From the NCBI GenBank assembly GCA_022402525.1, contig JAKRSB010000133.1:1-64000 (forward strand): a stretch of 64,000 bases of DNA. The letters are read 5' to 3'. Position numbers and translations under genes: made by a program. Under the pieces are notes generated by a model, which was not told the DNA's origin, made no database searches, and saw nothing but the letters and a program-made list of their open reading frames with translations. Below are positions 17,469 through 27,523 of the stretch, piece by piece. The stretch's first letter is position 1. Every line of letters begins with the position of its first letter. The stretch comes from Thermosynechococcaceae cyanobacterium MS004. GTDB taxonomy: Bacteria; Cyanobacteriota; Cyanobacteriia; Thermosynechococcales; Thermosynechococcaceae.

Positions 17469-17614
17469 GCCAAACTATCATTGCGATCACACTTGACTTG
17501 CAGATTTAAGATCGCATCTCCACAAGCTTTCTGGCTCTCATTTGGCTGCAATAACCCAAAAAGACCAGGACACAGGGGAGGAAGTAGGGCTAAGCAGAGC
17601 GTGTGGGAGACATT

Positions 17615-19081
17615 ATGAAAAACAGCAATCACGGACTACTTCGAGAAAGCGCTTCAATCATCATGATTATGCAGCGCACTCTAGACCCTCTTATTGTGGT
17701 GCTGACTTTATTCTTGCTGGCTTTAACCTATGACATTGAATATTCAACCCAGCATATTATTCTGTCCGTCACCTCATTTTTGCTGGTGCTGCCAATTTTT
17801 AAGGCCGTTGGGCTATATAAGCCCTACCGCAGTCTATCTCCAGCGACCCTAGGGGCAAGGCTGTTTACAGGGTGGATCTCACTTCTGGGAGTGCTCCTAT
17901 TTTTAGGCTACATCACCCAAACCTCTGCCCAGTTTTCGCGATCTTTACTTTTGAGCTGGTCTCTTGTCGTTCCGATTGTTCTTCTTGTCTTACATCTGAG
18001 CGTTTGGAAGATCCTGCGCCAGGTGAGGGCGACCGGCCGCAATCAGCGGTCTGCCGTGATTGCAGGCATCAATGATGTTAGCCAACATCTAGCGCATCAA
18101 ATTCAAGAGTCTCCAGAGTTTGGGATTTGTCTCCATGGTTTTTTTGATCGTCAAGATCTCATGCCCCAAAGCCTCATCTCTAAAGGCCCCATCGCTCAAG
18201 GCCCCATGCATCAAAGCCCAGCCCAAGTTGCGAAGTTTCCGGGCCGCCAGCTGATTGGAGATTTGGCAGACTTGCCTCGGTATGTGCAGCAGCACAGTAT
18301 TGACGTGGTTTATATTGCCTGCACAACGGAACAAGAGGACGCGATCGCCACCCTGATTAAAGAGCTTCAGGACACGACGGCCTGCGTTTATTTTGTGCCC
18401 AATATTTTAATGTTCAACCTCATGCATGCCCGCTCCTATGAACTAAACGGCATCCCCTTGGTTGCGGTGTGGGAAGTGCCCTTTTCTGAAATTCAGTATG
18501 CCTTTAAGCGAGGGATTGACATTCTTTTATCAGTGCTTGCGCTGATTTTTCTGTCGCCCATCATGGCGATCATTGCCTTGGCGGTCAAGCTCTCTTCTCC
18601 AGGCCCCATTCTATTTAAGCAGCGCCGCTATGGTCTGAATGGGCAAGAGATTCTGGTATACAAGTTCCGATCCATGCGCGTGACCGAAGATGGGGAAACC
18701 GTGAAGCAGGCGACCAAGAATGACAGTCGGATTACACCGGTCGGAAGCTTTTTGCGTAAATCTTCCCTAGATGAGCTGCCGCAGTTTATTAATGTCCTCC
18801 AGGGCAGAATGAGCTTGGTTGGGCCACGCCCCCATGCGGTGGCGCACAATGAGCTTTATCGCAAATTAATTAGTGGCTACATGCTAAGACATAAGGTCAA
18901 GCCTGGCATCACAGGATGGGCGCAAATTAACGGATATCGTGGTGAAACAGATACGCTCGATAAAATGCAGCAGCGCATTAACTATGACCTAGAGTACTTA
19001 AGAAACTGGTCTTTGAGTCTTGACTTGCAAATTTTGATCAAAACGGCGCTCGTCTTTTTAAGAGACCAAAATGCCTATTAA
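17615..19081 (+). CDS. Polyprenyl-phosphate sugar-phosphate transferase (WcaJ/WbaP type)
   Basis: 488 residues from ATG 17615, which has GGGAG 6 nt upstream. Four membrane helices lie in the first about 130 residues, then a Rossmann-like middle domain (SAVIAGINDVSQHLAHQI ... IDVVYIACTTEQED), then a fifth hydrophobic segment and the catalytic bacterial sugar transferase domain (KRGIDILLSVL, SSPGPILFKQRRYG, YKFRSM, SSLDELPQFINVL, GPRPHAVAHN). It starts exopolysaccharide repeat units by moving hexose-1-phosphate to undecaprenyl phosphate. A 3 x 15 bp array (18182-18226) encodes the linker KGPIAQGPMHQSPAQ. Confidence 0.93.
   Translation: MKNSNHGLLRESASIIMIMQRTLDPLIVVLTLFLLALTYDIEYSTQHIILSVTSFLLVLPIFKAVGLYKPYRSLSPATLGARLFTGWISLLGVLLFLGYITQTSAQFSRSLLLSWSLVVPIVLLVLHLSVWKILRQVRATGRNQRSAVIAGINDVSQHLAHQIQESPEFGICLHGFFDRQDLMPQSLISKGPIAQGPMHQSPAQVAKFPGRQLIGDLADLPRYVQQHSIDVVYIACTTEQEDAIATLIKELQDTTACVYFVPNILMFNLMHARSYELNGIPLVAVWEVPFSEIQYAFKRGIDILLSVLALIFLSPIMAIIALAVKLSSPGPILFKQRRYGLNGQEILVYKFRSMRVTEDGETVKQATKNDSRITPVGSFLRKSSLDELPQFINVLQGRMSLVGPRPHAVAHNELYRKLISGYMLRHKVKPGITGWAQINGYRGETDTLDKMQQRINYDLEYLRNWSLSLDLQILIKTALVFLRDQNAY
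18182..18226 (+). repeat. 3 x 15 bp in-frame array in sugar transferase gene
   Basis: Units AAAGGCCCCATCGCT, CAAGGCCCCATGCAT and CAAAGCCCAGCCCAA encode a Gly/Pro/Gln linker in the middle domain. Confidence 0.9.
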
Positions 19082-19187
19082 GGGGGCTTATGGCTGTCAG
19101 TCGTTTTCCGTCAGCACGAACCATAGCTAATTTATGATCCTTAATAATCCTTGTTAGGATGCCTTCGTAACACCGCAATGATTCCAG

Positions 19188-20060
19188 CTAGCCTTTAATC
19201 ACCGGAGAAGCAGGTCTGAAGAAGCAGGCCCAAATTGCACCGTACAATACTAGGGCGACTAGGACAAAGACACTTGCGCCACTCGCACTATGCCAATAGG
19301 AGAACTGACTGGCAAAGGCTGGCGGAGAAAGCGCGGCTAGAACGGCTACTCTAATTCCGTTGAGCACAAACCCTAAGGCGGCAGCAATGAGGGGCAGTAG
19401 AACAAAATGGTGTTTTTGAACAGGAAAAAGACAGAGAAAAATCACTGAAATACTGAGCATATGGGTCATTAAGCTAATGCCCGAACAGGCGGGGACAACC
19501 TCAACGATTCCGTTTGGGACTTGAATCTGGATCTCGTTGACTAAGGTTACTGAATAGTTCAGATAATGCAGCACAAAAGCAGCAAATCTTGCGGTGGGCA
19601 CCTCTAGCCCAAAGGCGCTCTCAGGGACAAGCTTTGGCAACCCAAAAGCCAATAGGATGGTGAATTCTTTGAGATAAGCCTTAATTTGGGACGGGTCAAT
19701 AAAAATCAAGAACCAGCTCCCCAAGGCAACTAGGGGGAAAAATCCAATCACTTTTTCTCCGGGACGGAGTATGCTGACGATGAGCAGAGCGCTCAGCAAT
19801 ACAAGTCCCAAAAATGGCGTAGCTCTATTGCCACTGGAGATGAAATCCGCCTTTTTCTCCCACAGCAGTAGAAAAATCGAGCTCCATACTAAGACGCTCA
19901 TCATCAGGTGGGACTGTTTGTCTAAGTACAAATCAATAGATAGGTGCACTAAGACTAATAGGCTCAGACATAGAAGGCTGATTTGGAGGTTGCTTAGGGT
20001 TTTACCTTTAGCTGCATCTGCTTCTTGATTAAGATACCGCTGGCTCAAATGTTTAATCAT
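19188..20060 (-). CDS. Exosortase (cyanoexosortase type)
   Basis: 290-residue polytopic membrane protein with the exosortase catalytic triad: Cys192 in VVPACSGISLM, Arg237 in NGIRVAVLA and His257 in YWHSASGASVF. Exosortases are transpeptidases that process PEP-CTERM proteins and are found with exopolysaccharide genes. Here the gene converges on the initiating sugar transferase, as expected. No PEP-CTERM substrate and no EpsI-like partner gene is visible in the window. The C-terminus is short and basic. Confidence 0.87.
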   Translation of the reverse strand: MIKHLSQRYLNQEADAAKGKTLSNLQISLLCLSLLVLVHLSIDLYLDKQSHLMMSVLVWSSIFLLLWEKKADFISSGNRATPFLGLVLLSALLIVSILRPGEKVIGFFPLVALGSWFLIFIDPSQIKAYLKEFTILLAFGLPKLVPESAFGLEVPTARFAAFVLHYLNYSVTLVNEIQIQVPNGIVEVVPACSGISLMTHMLSISVIFLCLFPVQKHHFVLLPLIAAALGFVLNGIRVAVLAALSPPAFASQFSYWHSASGASVFVLVALVLYGAIWACFFRPASPVIKG

Positions 20061-20920
20061 GAATGCTTAGACCTACCTAACCAGAAGCGCACTCCAGAAA
20101 AAGCTTAAGTTGGGCTTCCAACTCCCACTGGGATGATGCAGCAAGATGATGCAGAAATTGCGGAAGCAGACTGGAGGCATGGAGTTTGTATCAGGCGAAC
20201 CCGCCCTTCAGCAGTTTTGACAGCATCTGGAAGCGCCAGATTAAGAGCCTTAATGCAAAAATCTCCATAGCTAGGGGGCTATAGAGACCTTTAAGAACAA
20301 CGCACTTGTATCGTAGCTGAACTTCCACCCAAGGATAGGAAACACATTGCCCTAAAAGTGCTTGAAAACTTGGCACAGACTAAGCGCCTAGCAACATCAT
20401 TACTCTGGGGCGCTCATTGCAACTGGTTTAGAGTTTCTAGTCTTGAAACTCTAAGCCTGCCCTATAGTCCTGTAAATGAGGCAAACAGCCCAAAGGCAGT
20501 ATCCTTTAAAACAAATTGATTGAGTTGCTGAAGATCTGAGTATTGAAGTTCGGTCAGATGCTCGACTGTTCCATACTTTGTCAGTTGGGGCGAATTCCAG
20601 GATTTCTTACTATTCATAGCGCAATGAACAACTTTTGATTCGTATTTTTATGCATATTATGGTCGAACCCCCGAATCCAATATAACCGTCTTTTGTGGAG
20701 TTGCAAGTCCCCTGCTCGATAAATCGAAATTATATCCCACTCGTAATGTATAGCGTGCAATGTTGCGTTGATTAAAGCGAATTGGGCAATAGAATAGGCG
20801 AGGGTAGGTGAATGGTGTCTTTAGTTAGGACGCTAGGACTGCATTGGCGGCAACATACAGGCTAAAGAAAAGAACAGGTTGAAGATAAAGAACAGGTTGA
20901 ACAAAAGAATCAGTCGAGCC
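20061..20920. other. Large gene-free spacer
   Basis: About 860 bp between the exosortase gene and the SLH-like gene. Short frames exist on both strands, but none has a good start site or recognisable sequence. Base composition drops in GC around 20620-20760. I see no RNA gene or clear repeat; it may hold promoters for both flanking genes. Confidence 0.5.
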
Positions 20921-21946
20921 ATGGTTAAGCCTTGGGCAAATGAGCGGGAAAGAAGTGGGCTGTCCGGAGCCTGGGTAGTGAGCATACTGCTAGCGCTGGG
21001 GTTGGTCGGCTGCGATCGCACAGCTCTCCAGCAAGCTTTTTCAGCTGATCCCAAGGCAATCCAGTCCCCCAATTCCCAGTCCCCCAATTCCGAGACGCTT
21101 CCTCCCGTTAATCCAGGGGACTCCCCATCCCCTCCCTTAGCCTCTCCCTCTTCAACACCCAGTCCTATATCTAGTCCCGTATCTGGCCCCGCTGCTCCCA
21201 GTCCTGGCCTCCCTACTGCGCTACAGCAACCTGTCAAGGACGTTCTTCAGCTTGGAAATACCGAAACCCCTGCACTTTTCAAGGATGAGTTTAACCCCAA
21301 TGCGCCCATTTTAAGGGGGACTTTTGCCCGATGGCTGGTGGTGATCAATAACCGAATATATCGCGATCGCCCAGCGCTTCAAATTCGTCTAGTTGCCAAT
21401 CCTCGTCCCGTCTTCCAAGATGTGCCGGTCAGTCATCCTGACTTTGCCTACATTCAGGGTTTGGCTGAGGCTGGATACCTGCCCAGCCCCCTATCGGGTG
21501 ACAGTAGCCAGACGCGCTTTCGACCCAGTGAGCCGTTAACGCGGGAAACGCTGTTGTTGTGGAAGGTGCCCGTGGATCGGCAGCAAATTTTGCCGACGGT
21601 TTCAGCGGAGCGGGTCAAGCAGCTTTGGGGGTTTAAGGACACCAGCCGCATTGCACCAGCCTCACTATCAGCAGTGGCCGCAGATCGCCAAAATGGCGAT
21701 TTATCCAACATTCGTCGATTGTTTGGCTCAACGCTTTTGTTTCAGCCCCAAAAGCCTGTGCTCCAGGCGGAAGCTGCCGCTTCGCTCTGGTTTATTGGCA
21801 TTGAAGGGGAGAGTTTGTCCGCTCAGGATCTGCTGCGTGCCGAGCAGCAGGCGCGATCGCAGTCCCCGGATGCCTCCTCTGCTAGTCCTCCAGGAGAGGC
21901 CTCTTCTGACACTTCATTTATAGGGCCTCAGCGATCGCTACGGTAG
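20921..21946 (+). CDS. Lipoprotein with S-layer homology-like region
   Basis: 341 residues from ATG 20921. A signal peptide ends in the lipobox LVGC (Cys about 31). A Pro/Ser/Asn-rich linker follows (about 40-95), including a perfect 15-bp duplication (QSPNSQSPNS). The folded part (about 105-300) has SLH-type features: FARWLVVINNRIY, FQDVPVSHPDFAYIQGLAEAGYLPS, FRPSEPLTRETLLLWK and FKDTSRI. SLH domains anchor to cell-wall polymer; the match here is partial. The frame extends 14 codons upstream from TTG 20879. Confidence 0.75.
   Translation: MVKPWANERERSGLSGAWVVSILLALGLVGCDRTALQQAFSADPKAIQSPNSQSPNSETLPPVNPGDSPSPPLASPSSTPSPISSPVSGPAAPSPGLPTALQQPVKDVLQLGNTETPALFKDEFNPNAPILRGTFARWLVVINNRIYRDRPALQIRLVANPRPVFQDVPVSHPDFAYIQGLAEAGYLPSPLSGDSSQTRFRPSEPLTRETLLLWKVPVDRQQILPTVSAERVKQLWGFKDTSRIAPASLSAVAADRQNGDLSNIRRLFGSTLLFQPQKPVLQAEAAASLWFIGIEGESLSAQDLLRAEQQARSQSPDASSASPPGEASSDTSFIGPQRSLR
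21062..21091 (+). repeat. 2 x 15 bp perfect in-frame repeat
   Basis: CAGTCCCCCAATTCC occurs twice and encodes QSPNS twice in the lipoprotein linker. Confidence 0.95.
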
Positions 21947-22384
21947 GCCTAAGATTTTCAGCGCTATTTGTAAGGGTTGCCCACTGCTGACAGAAACACT
22001 TTGTTGAACTTGGACTTGCCCCATGTCCAGTATCCATAGAGCTGTTAGGGCGATCGCATGGATGATGAGCATTCCTGATTTTGCTGTCTTCATTCCCCTA
22101 GCCCTCCTGTTCATCTTCCGGAATTTATATTTGGATTCCTATACTGGAGTATGCCTGAATGAGTTGAGAGCTAGGGTGACAGAGAAAAGATGCTGTGGTG
22201 ATCAAGATCACGTCCTCGTGGGAAGGATAAGGAGATTTTATGAGCCGCCTAGAGATTTCAAGGCTAGATCTACCTAGATCTACAAGGAGATACATTACGC
22301 TCCAATCCTTATGAAAATGCTTACGAAACAGAAGGCCTCAAATCGCTAGACTAAGACACAATCCTCCCTGCGATCGCCCATCCT
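21947..22384. other. Spacer with an unsupported 84-codon frame
   Basis: About 440 bp upstream of the M61 protease gene. A frame at 22023-22277 has one hydrophobic stretch (FAVFIPLALLFIFRN) but an irregular second half and no strong start site, so it is not called. A 10-bp duplication CTAGATCTAC lies at about 22262-22281. Confidence 0.5.
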
Positions 22385-24220
22385 ATGACTCAACCTTTTG
22401 CCCCCGTTTCCCTTGATTCCGATTTGGCGGCGATGTCTTTGCCAGCGGTTTCACTTCGCTACAGCGTGGCAATGCCCCAACCAGAGACGCATTTATTTGA
22501 GGTCAGTCTGGAGATTCAAGGCTATTCCCATCCAGTCCTAGATCTGAAGTTTCCGGTGTGGACGCCTGGATCTTACCTAGTACGGGAGTATGTCAGACAC
22601 CTCCAGGGATTTAGGGCCGTGGACGGACAGGGCAATCCTTTGACTTGGCAAAAGCTCAGCAAAAATCACTGGCAAATTGCGTCGCCACCCTCAACGGTGG
22701 CGGTGCATTATCGGATTTTTGCCAATGACCTGACGGTACGCACAAACCACCTAGATGGGAGCCACGGCTATTTCAATCCGGCGGCGATGTTCTTTCGGGT
22801 GGTGGGTCAAGAACAAACGGCGATCGCTCTGACCGTTGTGCCGCCTGACCTAAGCTGGCAGGTCTCCACCCCGCTCAAGACCGTTCTGGAAGAGTCCCAT
22901 ACCTATCTGGCCGCAAACTTTGATGAGCTGGTGGACAGCCCCGTTGAAATTGGTACGCAGGCTATCTATCACTTTGAAGTATTGGGTAAACCCCATCAGT
23001 TTGCGATCTGGAACCAAGCTGCGGGAAATCCATTCACGCCCAATGCTCAGCAGGCCAATCAGCAACAGCCCAATATTGGGCAAATCCTAAGCGACACTCA
23101 AAAGATTATTGAAGTCGAGGCCGAACTCTTTGGGGGGCTGCCCTATGATCGCTATCTGTTTCTACTGCACCTTACGGCAAATGCCTACGGTGGCCTAGAG
23201 CATAAGGCTGCTAGCTCACTGATTTATTCTCGATTTGGACTTAGCACAAAGGATGGGTATCTCAAATTCATGAGTCTTGTTGCCCATGAATTTTTTCATC
23301 TCTGGAACGTCAAGCGGATTCGTCCCAAGGGGCTGGAGGTGTTTGACTATGATCAAGAAAACTACACCGACGCACTTTGGTTTTGTGAGGGCACCACCAG
23401 TTTTTACGACATCGTCATTCCCTTTCGAGCAGGGCTGTATGACGCAAAGTGCTATCTGGCAAAAGTGAGCGAAGCCATCACGAAACTTCAGACTACGCCG
23501 GGACGCAAGCTACAGCCTCTTAGTGAATCGAGTTTTGATGCCTGGATTAAGCTTTATCGGCCAGACAGCAACAGCCGCAATGCCCAGATTTCTTACTATC
23601 TCAAGGGTGAAGTGGTTTCATTTTTGCTGGATCTGTTGATTCGGCAGCAGAGTCAAGGCTCTTTGGATGACGTGATGCGCCAACTGTGGGCGCAGTTTGG
23701 ACAACCCGAAGTGGGCTACACGCGGGCGGAGCTAAAGGCTGTTTTTGAGTCTGTGGCCGGAGTGGATCTCACGGAGTTCTGGGCGCGCTATATCGAAGGC
23801 ACCGATGAGCTGCCCTACGGTGGGCTGCTGGAGCCGTTTGGTTTGAGGCTAGTGATTGCGGAGGTGTCTCCGACGCCCTATCTAGGGTTGACGACTAAGG
23901 CTGACCACAGTGCTGCAATCATCAATTTTGTAGAGGCAGGGTCGCCTGCTGAGCGGGCGGGGCTGGAGCCAGGGGATGAACTGCTGGCTATCAATGGCTA
24001 TCGGGTGAGGGCAGATCAGATTGGCGATCGCCTACAGAGCTATCGTCCTGGGGACTCCATCGTTCTGACGGTCTTCCATCAAGATGTTTTGGTGCAGCGG
24101 AGTCTGGTTCTTGGAGAACCTGTGCCCGTCCGCTTTGAGCTACAGCCTGTGCCAGAGCCAAACCCCCAGCAGCAGCAGGCATTCCGTCAATGGCTTGGGA
24201 TAGAACTCGCTACACTTTGA
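22385..24220 (+). CDS. M61 family metallopeptidase with PDZ domain
   Basis: 611 residues, no obvious signal peptide. An N-terminal beta-rich region (FPVWTPGSYLVREY, typical of M61 glycyl aminopeptidases) precedes the gluzincin core with HEFFHLWN (His301, His305) and the downstream Glu ligand in LWFCEGTTSFYD. A PDZ domain follows at about 500-580 (AIINFVEAGSPAERAGLEPGDELLAINGYRV). Family members cleave N-terminal Gly or Ala. A 15-bp array lies just downstream (24274-24318). Confidence 0.92.
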   Translation: MTQPFAPVSLDSDLAAMSLPAVSLRYSVAMPQPETHLFEVSLEIQGYSHPVLDLKFPVWTPGSYLVREYVRHLQGFRAVDGQGNPLTWQKLSKNHWQIASPPSTVAVHYRIFANDLTVRTNHLDGSHGYFNPAAMFFRVVGQEQTAIALTVVPPDLSWQVSTPLKTVLEESHTYLAANFDELVDSPVEIGTQAIYHFEVLGKPHQFAIWNQAAGNPFTPNAQQANQQQPNIGQILSDTQKIIEVEAELFGGLPYDRYLFLLHLTANAYGGLEHKAASSLIYSRFGLSTKDGYLKFMSLVAHEFFHLWNVKRIRPKGLEVFDYDQENYTDALWFCEGTTSFYDIVIPFRAGLYDAKCYLAKVSEAITKLQTTPGRKLQPLSESSFDAWIKLYRPDSNSRNAQISYYLKGEVVSFLLDLLIRQQSQGSLDDVMRQLWAQFGQPEVGYTRAELKAVFESVAGVDLTEFWARYIEGTDELPYGGLLEPFGLRLVIAEVSPTPYLGLTTKADHSAAIINFVEAGSPAERAGLEPGDELLAINGYRVRADQIGDRLQSYRPGDSIVLTVFHQDVLVQRSLVLGEPVPVRFELQPVPEPNPQQQQAFRQWLGIELATL

Positions 24221-24273
24221 TTAGATTCGATTAGATTCGATTTGATTAGATTTTGATTACATGAATCAATCCC

Positions 24274-24318
24274 ATTGAAATCAATCAAATTGAAATCAAT
24301 CAAATTGAAATCAATCCA
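24274..24318. repeat. 3 x 15 bp tandem array
   Basis: ATTGAAATCAATCAA twice and ATTGAAATCAATCCA once, in the spacer between the M61 and ABC1 kinase genes; looser ATTAGATTCG repeats precede it at 24221-24255. Confidence 0.95.
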
Positions 24319-24369
24319 ATTGATTCGCTCAGATCAGACTGAGTTTTTTATCAGAGCTGAAGCAAAGGC

Positions 24370-26034
24370 ATGTTTTTAGGTCTTACCCAAACGGGCAATC
24401 GACAGCGGGAAATTGCAGAAATCGTTCTGCGGAACGGCTGGAACTACATGCGCCGCCTCTTGGCAGGCCAGCAGTCTGATGAGCCAGAGTTTCCGACCCC
24501 AGCGGTGCTGCGCAAGATCTTAACGGAACTGGGCCCAGTCTACGTCAAGCTAGGTCAGCTCCTCAGCACACGACCCGATTTACTGCCCAGTACCTATATT
24601 GACGAACTCTCTACGCTCCAAAGCAGCGTCCCTGCGGTTTTCTGGACTGAAATTGAGCCAACGCTGCGCCGCGCCTTCAACCGCCCCCTAGAAGATATCT
24701 TTGAGCAGGTACAAACCACCGCGATCGCAGCGGGTTCAATTGCTCAAGTCCACCGCGCAACGCTGCACAGCGGCGAAGAAGTGGCGCTTAAAATTCAGCG
24801 GCCCGGCATTGCAGAAATTGTTGCCCAAGATATTCAGCTCATCAAGATTGTCGCCACCTTGGCCTCTAGAACCGAGCTAGGCCAGAAGTATAACCTCATA
24901 GCCCTAGCCGAAGAATTTTCTGCGGCCCTTCAGTCGGAGCTAGACTTTCGCCTAGAGGCAGGCTACACCAATGACCTGCGCAACAACCTGACGAAGAGTC
25001 GGTGGATTGATGCTTCTAAAATGCTGATTCCGCGTATCTATGAAGATCTGACCTCGGAAACCGTTTTGGTCTTGGAGTGGCTAGAGGGGCGACCTCTGCT
25101 TAGTGCGCCACTCACGGGGACTGGCGGCGAGGATCTCTACGAGCGTAGTCAGCAAGCGGAGCGTCGGGCAATCACAACCCTCTTGTTTCGGGCGTTTGCG
25201 CAGCAGATTTATATTGATGGGTTCTTTCACGCCGATCCCCATCCCGGCAACTTTTTTTATATGGGTGCGGGACAAGTCGCTTTGCTGGACTGCGGCATGG
25301 TTGGCCGCATTGACCCAAACACCCAGCAGATCCTGACCGAGATCTTGCTAGCGATTATGGAAATAGATGCGCGGCGGTGCGCTCAGCTTACACTTAGGCT
25401 GGCAGAATCGACCGAGCCCGTAGACATGGTGCTGCTGGAGCAAGACTATGAGCGACTCCTGCGCAAATACTACAATCGCAATCTTTCCGCCATTAACTTT
25501 AGTCAAATTTTCTACGAGCTGCTTCAGGTGGCGCGCAACAACAATATCCGATTACCCAGCAGCCTAGGGCTCTACGCAAAAACCCTCGCAAATCTGGAAG
25601 GCGTTCTCCGCAGCTTTGACCCAGAGGTGAATTTATTTGAAGAAATTAAGCCGCTGCTGACGGATTTATTTCGGCAGCAGTTTGTGGGGGCAGCACCGCT
25701 CCAGGCATTGCTCCGGACTGCGCTAGATCTTAAAAGCCTGACGCTACAAACGCCTCAGCAGCTAGAGTCAATTCTGGGCGGTGTGGCGACTGAAAACTTA
25801 ACCTGGAAGCTCTCAGTTGCCGAGCTAGACGGGATGCGGCGCACCCTCGATTCTGCGACCAATCGACTTTCTTTTAGTATCGTGGTGGGCTCTTTGATTA
25901 TGGGAGCCGCAACGATTGTGGCCCAAACTCAAGACAGTAAAATTACCTGGATTAGCGATGCCCTTTTTATTGCAGCCAGCGTGATTGGTCTATGGCTTGT
26001 GTTTAGTATCCTGCGATCAGGCAAGTTTAAGTAG
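24370..26034 (+). CDS. ABC1/UbiB family atypical kinase
   Basis: 554 residues. The family-specific KxGQ motif (YVKLGQLLSTRPDLLP), a nucleotide loop with GSIAQVHRA, the ATP-binding Lys in VALKIQRPG, ELDFRLEAGYTNDL, the catalytic HADPHPGNF and the metal-binding DCGMVGRI are all present. Two hydrophobic segments near the C-terminus (about 495-515 and 525-545) anchor it in the membrane. UbiB-type proteins support quinone synthesis; cyanobacterial and plastid relatives act in prenylquinone metabolism. AAAGG precedes the ATG. Confidence 0.92.
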   Translation: MFLGLTQTGNRQREIAEIVLRNGWNYMRRLLAGQQSDEPEFPTPAVLRKILTELGPVYVKLGQLLSTRPDLLPSTYIDELSTLQSSVPAVFWTEIEPTLRRAFNRPLEDIFEQVQTTAIAAGSIAQVHRATLHSGEEVALKIQRPGIAEIVAQDIQLIKIVATLASRTELGQKYNLIALAEEFSAALQSELDFRLEAGYTNDLRNNLTKSRWIDASKMLIPRIYEDLTSETVLVLEWLEGRPLLSAPLTGTGGEDLYERSQQAERRAITTLLFRAFAQQIYIDGFFHADPHPGNFFYMGAGQVALLDCGMVGRIDPNTQQILTEILLAIMEIDARRCAQLTLRLAESTEPVDMVLLEQDYERLLRKYYNRNLSAINFSQIFYELLQVARNNNIRLPSSLGLYAKTLANLEGVLRSFDPEVNLFEEIKPLLTDLFRQQFVGAAPLQALLRTALDLKSLTLQTPQQLESILGGVATENLTWKLSVAELDGMRRTLDSATNRLSFSIVVGSLIMGAATIVAQTQDSKITWISDALFIAASVIGLWLVFSILRSGKFK

Positions 26035-26199
26035 AGCTTGTATCCGTAGGGCTTGTAAACGATATTGGCGATCGCACTCTCAACGGCTACCCCCAAAGGC
26101 TGGCCCCCCAGTTCCCTACCCAGACCGTTGCACCAGCATTTTTTGTTAGATTAGTCAGCGTTCAGAAACATTAGCTCAAAAAGATTAGAGGGTGAGATT

Positions 26200-26922
26200 T
26201 TGCCTACTCTTGGGGTCAATATCGATCACGTAGCAACCATTCGTCAGGCGCGCCGCACCGTGGAGCCAGACCCGATCGCGGGAGCCGTCCTGGCCGAGCT
26301 AGCCGGAGCCGATGGTATTACCTGTCACCTGCGCGAAGATCGCCGTCATATTCAAGACCGAGACGCCCAGCTTCTGCGCCAAACCGTGCGCACCCATCTC
26401 AATCTAGAAATGGCGGCTACCTCAGAGATGGTAGACATTGCCCTAGCCCTCAAGCCCGACTACGTCACGCTGGTGCCAGAGCGCCGCGAGGAGGTAACCA
26501 CAGAGGGCGGGCTAGATGTGGCGGGTCAATTCAGCCACTTTTCGAGCGTGGTGAAGCAGCTCCAGGCGGCACAGATCCCCGTGAGCCTTTTTATTGATGC
26601 TGACACGGCACAAATTGAGGCTTCCGCGAAGACCTCCGCACAGTTTATTGAGCTGCACACTGGCTCCTATGCGGAGGCTAAAACCGAGGCGACTCAGCAC
26701 AAAGAGCTAGAAATTTTGTCCCAAGGCTGTCAACAGGCGATCGCCCTAGGGCTGCGGGTCAATGCAGGCCACGGCCTCACCTACTGGAATGTGCGGCCCG
26801 TGGCGCTGTTAGCGGGGATGGAGGAGCTGAATATTGGCCATAGCATCATTAGTCGTGCGGTATTGGTAGGTCTAGAGCGCGCAGTACGGGAAATGAAACA
26901 GGCGATCGCCGGAACGCTCTAG
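26200..26922 (+). CDS. pdxJ: Pyridoxine 5'-phosphate synthase
   Basis: Condenses 1-deoxyxylulose 5-phosphate with 3-amino-2-oxopropyl phosphate to make pyridoxine 5'-phosphate. The 240-residue barrel starts with [16 protein letters not shown]; other family motifs are [57 protein letters not shown] and [12 protein letters not shown]. Start is TTG with GAGGGTGA 5 nt upstream. No pdxA is adjacent. Confidence 0.96.
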   Translation: MPTLGVNIDHVATIRQARRTVEPDPIAGAVLAELAGADGITCHLREDRRHIQDRDAQLLRQTVRTHLNLEMAATSEMVDIALALKPDYVTLVPERREEVTTEGGLDVAGQFSHFSSVVKQLQAAQIPVSLFIDADTAQIEASAKTSAQFIELHTGSYAEAKTEATQHKELEILSQGCQQAIALGLRVNAGHGLTYWNVRPVALLAGMEELNIGHSIISRAVLVGLERAVREMKQAIAGTL

Positions 26923-26991
26923 ACCCGCTGAAACCTGTAGAATTAAGCCTTGAATCTTGGCCAAGCCCCCTAGAAATCCTGCGCTCAGCCC

Positions 26992-27020
26992 TTACGAAAC
27001 CCCCCACAAGTCCCTATAAT
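26992..27020 (+). promoter_or_regulatory. Likely promoter of ndhC
   Basis: A perfect -10 box TATAAT (27015-27020) is preceded, 17 nt away, by TTACGA (26992-26997), a poor match to TTGACA. It ends 40 nt before the ndhC start. Predicted from sequence only. Confidence 0.5.
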
Positions 27021-27060
27021 GTAGGGCAGTTCAGCATTCCATCAGCAACGGAAAAATCGC

Positions 27061-27423
27061 GTGTTTGTTCTGAGTGGTTACGAATATCTCCTAGGATTCT
27101 TGCTCATCTGTAGCCTCGTGCCCGTCCTAGCGCTGACGGCATCTAAGGTGCTGCGCCCCAGCAGCCGTGGGCCAGAGCGTCGGACAACCTATGAGTCTGG
27201 GATGGAGCCCGTGGGCGGTGCCTGGATTCAGTTTAATATCCGCTACTACATGTTTGCGCTGGTCTTTGTCATTTTTGACGTAGAAACGGTTTTTCTTTAC
27301 CCTTGGGCTGTAGCCTTTCATCGCCTGGGCGTTTTGGCCTTCATTGAAGCGCTCATCTTCATCGCCATTTTGGTGATCGGGCTTGTCTATGCCTGGCGGA
27401 AGGGCGCTCTGGAATGGTCTTGA
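27061..27423 (+). CDS. ndhC: NAD(P)H-quinone oxidoreductase subunit 3 (NdhC)
   Basis: 120 residues, three membrane helices, with the conserved loop [26 protein letters not shown] and [12 protein letters not shown] typical of NdhC. It is part of the photosynthetic complex I (NDH-1) membrane arm, at the junction to the peripheral arm. Start is GTG. In cyanobacteria ndhC is normally followed by ndhK and ndhJ; here ndhJ comes next and ndhK is missing. The stop codon lies inside a 10-bp inverted repeat. Confidence 0.95.
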   Translation: MFVLSGYEYLLGFLLICSLVPVLALTASKVLRPSSRGPERRTTYESGMEPVGGAWIQFNIRYYMFALVFVIFDVETVFLYPWAVAFHRLGVLAFIEALIFIAILVIGLVYAWRKGALEWS

Positions 27424-27452
27424 ATTCTGTTAGACAAAATTCACAGAATTCA
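27421..27452 (+). other. Hairpin at the ndhC stop codon
   Basis: TGAATTCTGT and ACAGAATTCA form a perfect 10-bp inverted repeat with a 12-nt loop. No T-run follows, so it is not a standard terminator. It marks the left edge of the spacer where ndhK would be expected. Confidence 0.6.
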
Positions 27453-27473
27453 GCGCAGAGTAGTCTGCGAATT

Positions 27474-27523
27474 GCGCACCCAGAGTTGCGTACCCAGAGT
27501 TGCGTACCCAAAGTTGCGTACTT
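27474..27523. repeat. 14-bp tandem array in the ndhC-ndhJ spacer
   Basis: About 3.5 copies of TTGCG(C/T)ACCCAGAG stand in the spacer, followed by a 16-bp duplication starting GCCCTTTATCTCA (about 27536-27567). Confidence 0.85.

Noticed and set aside
22023-22277. 84-codon frame before the M61 gene
   Set aside because: One hydrophobic stretch only, poor start context and no recognised similarity.
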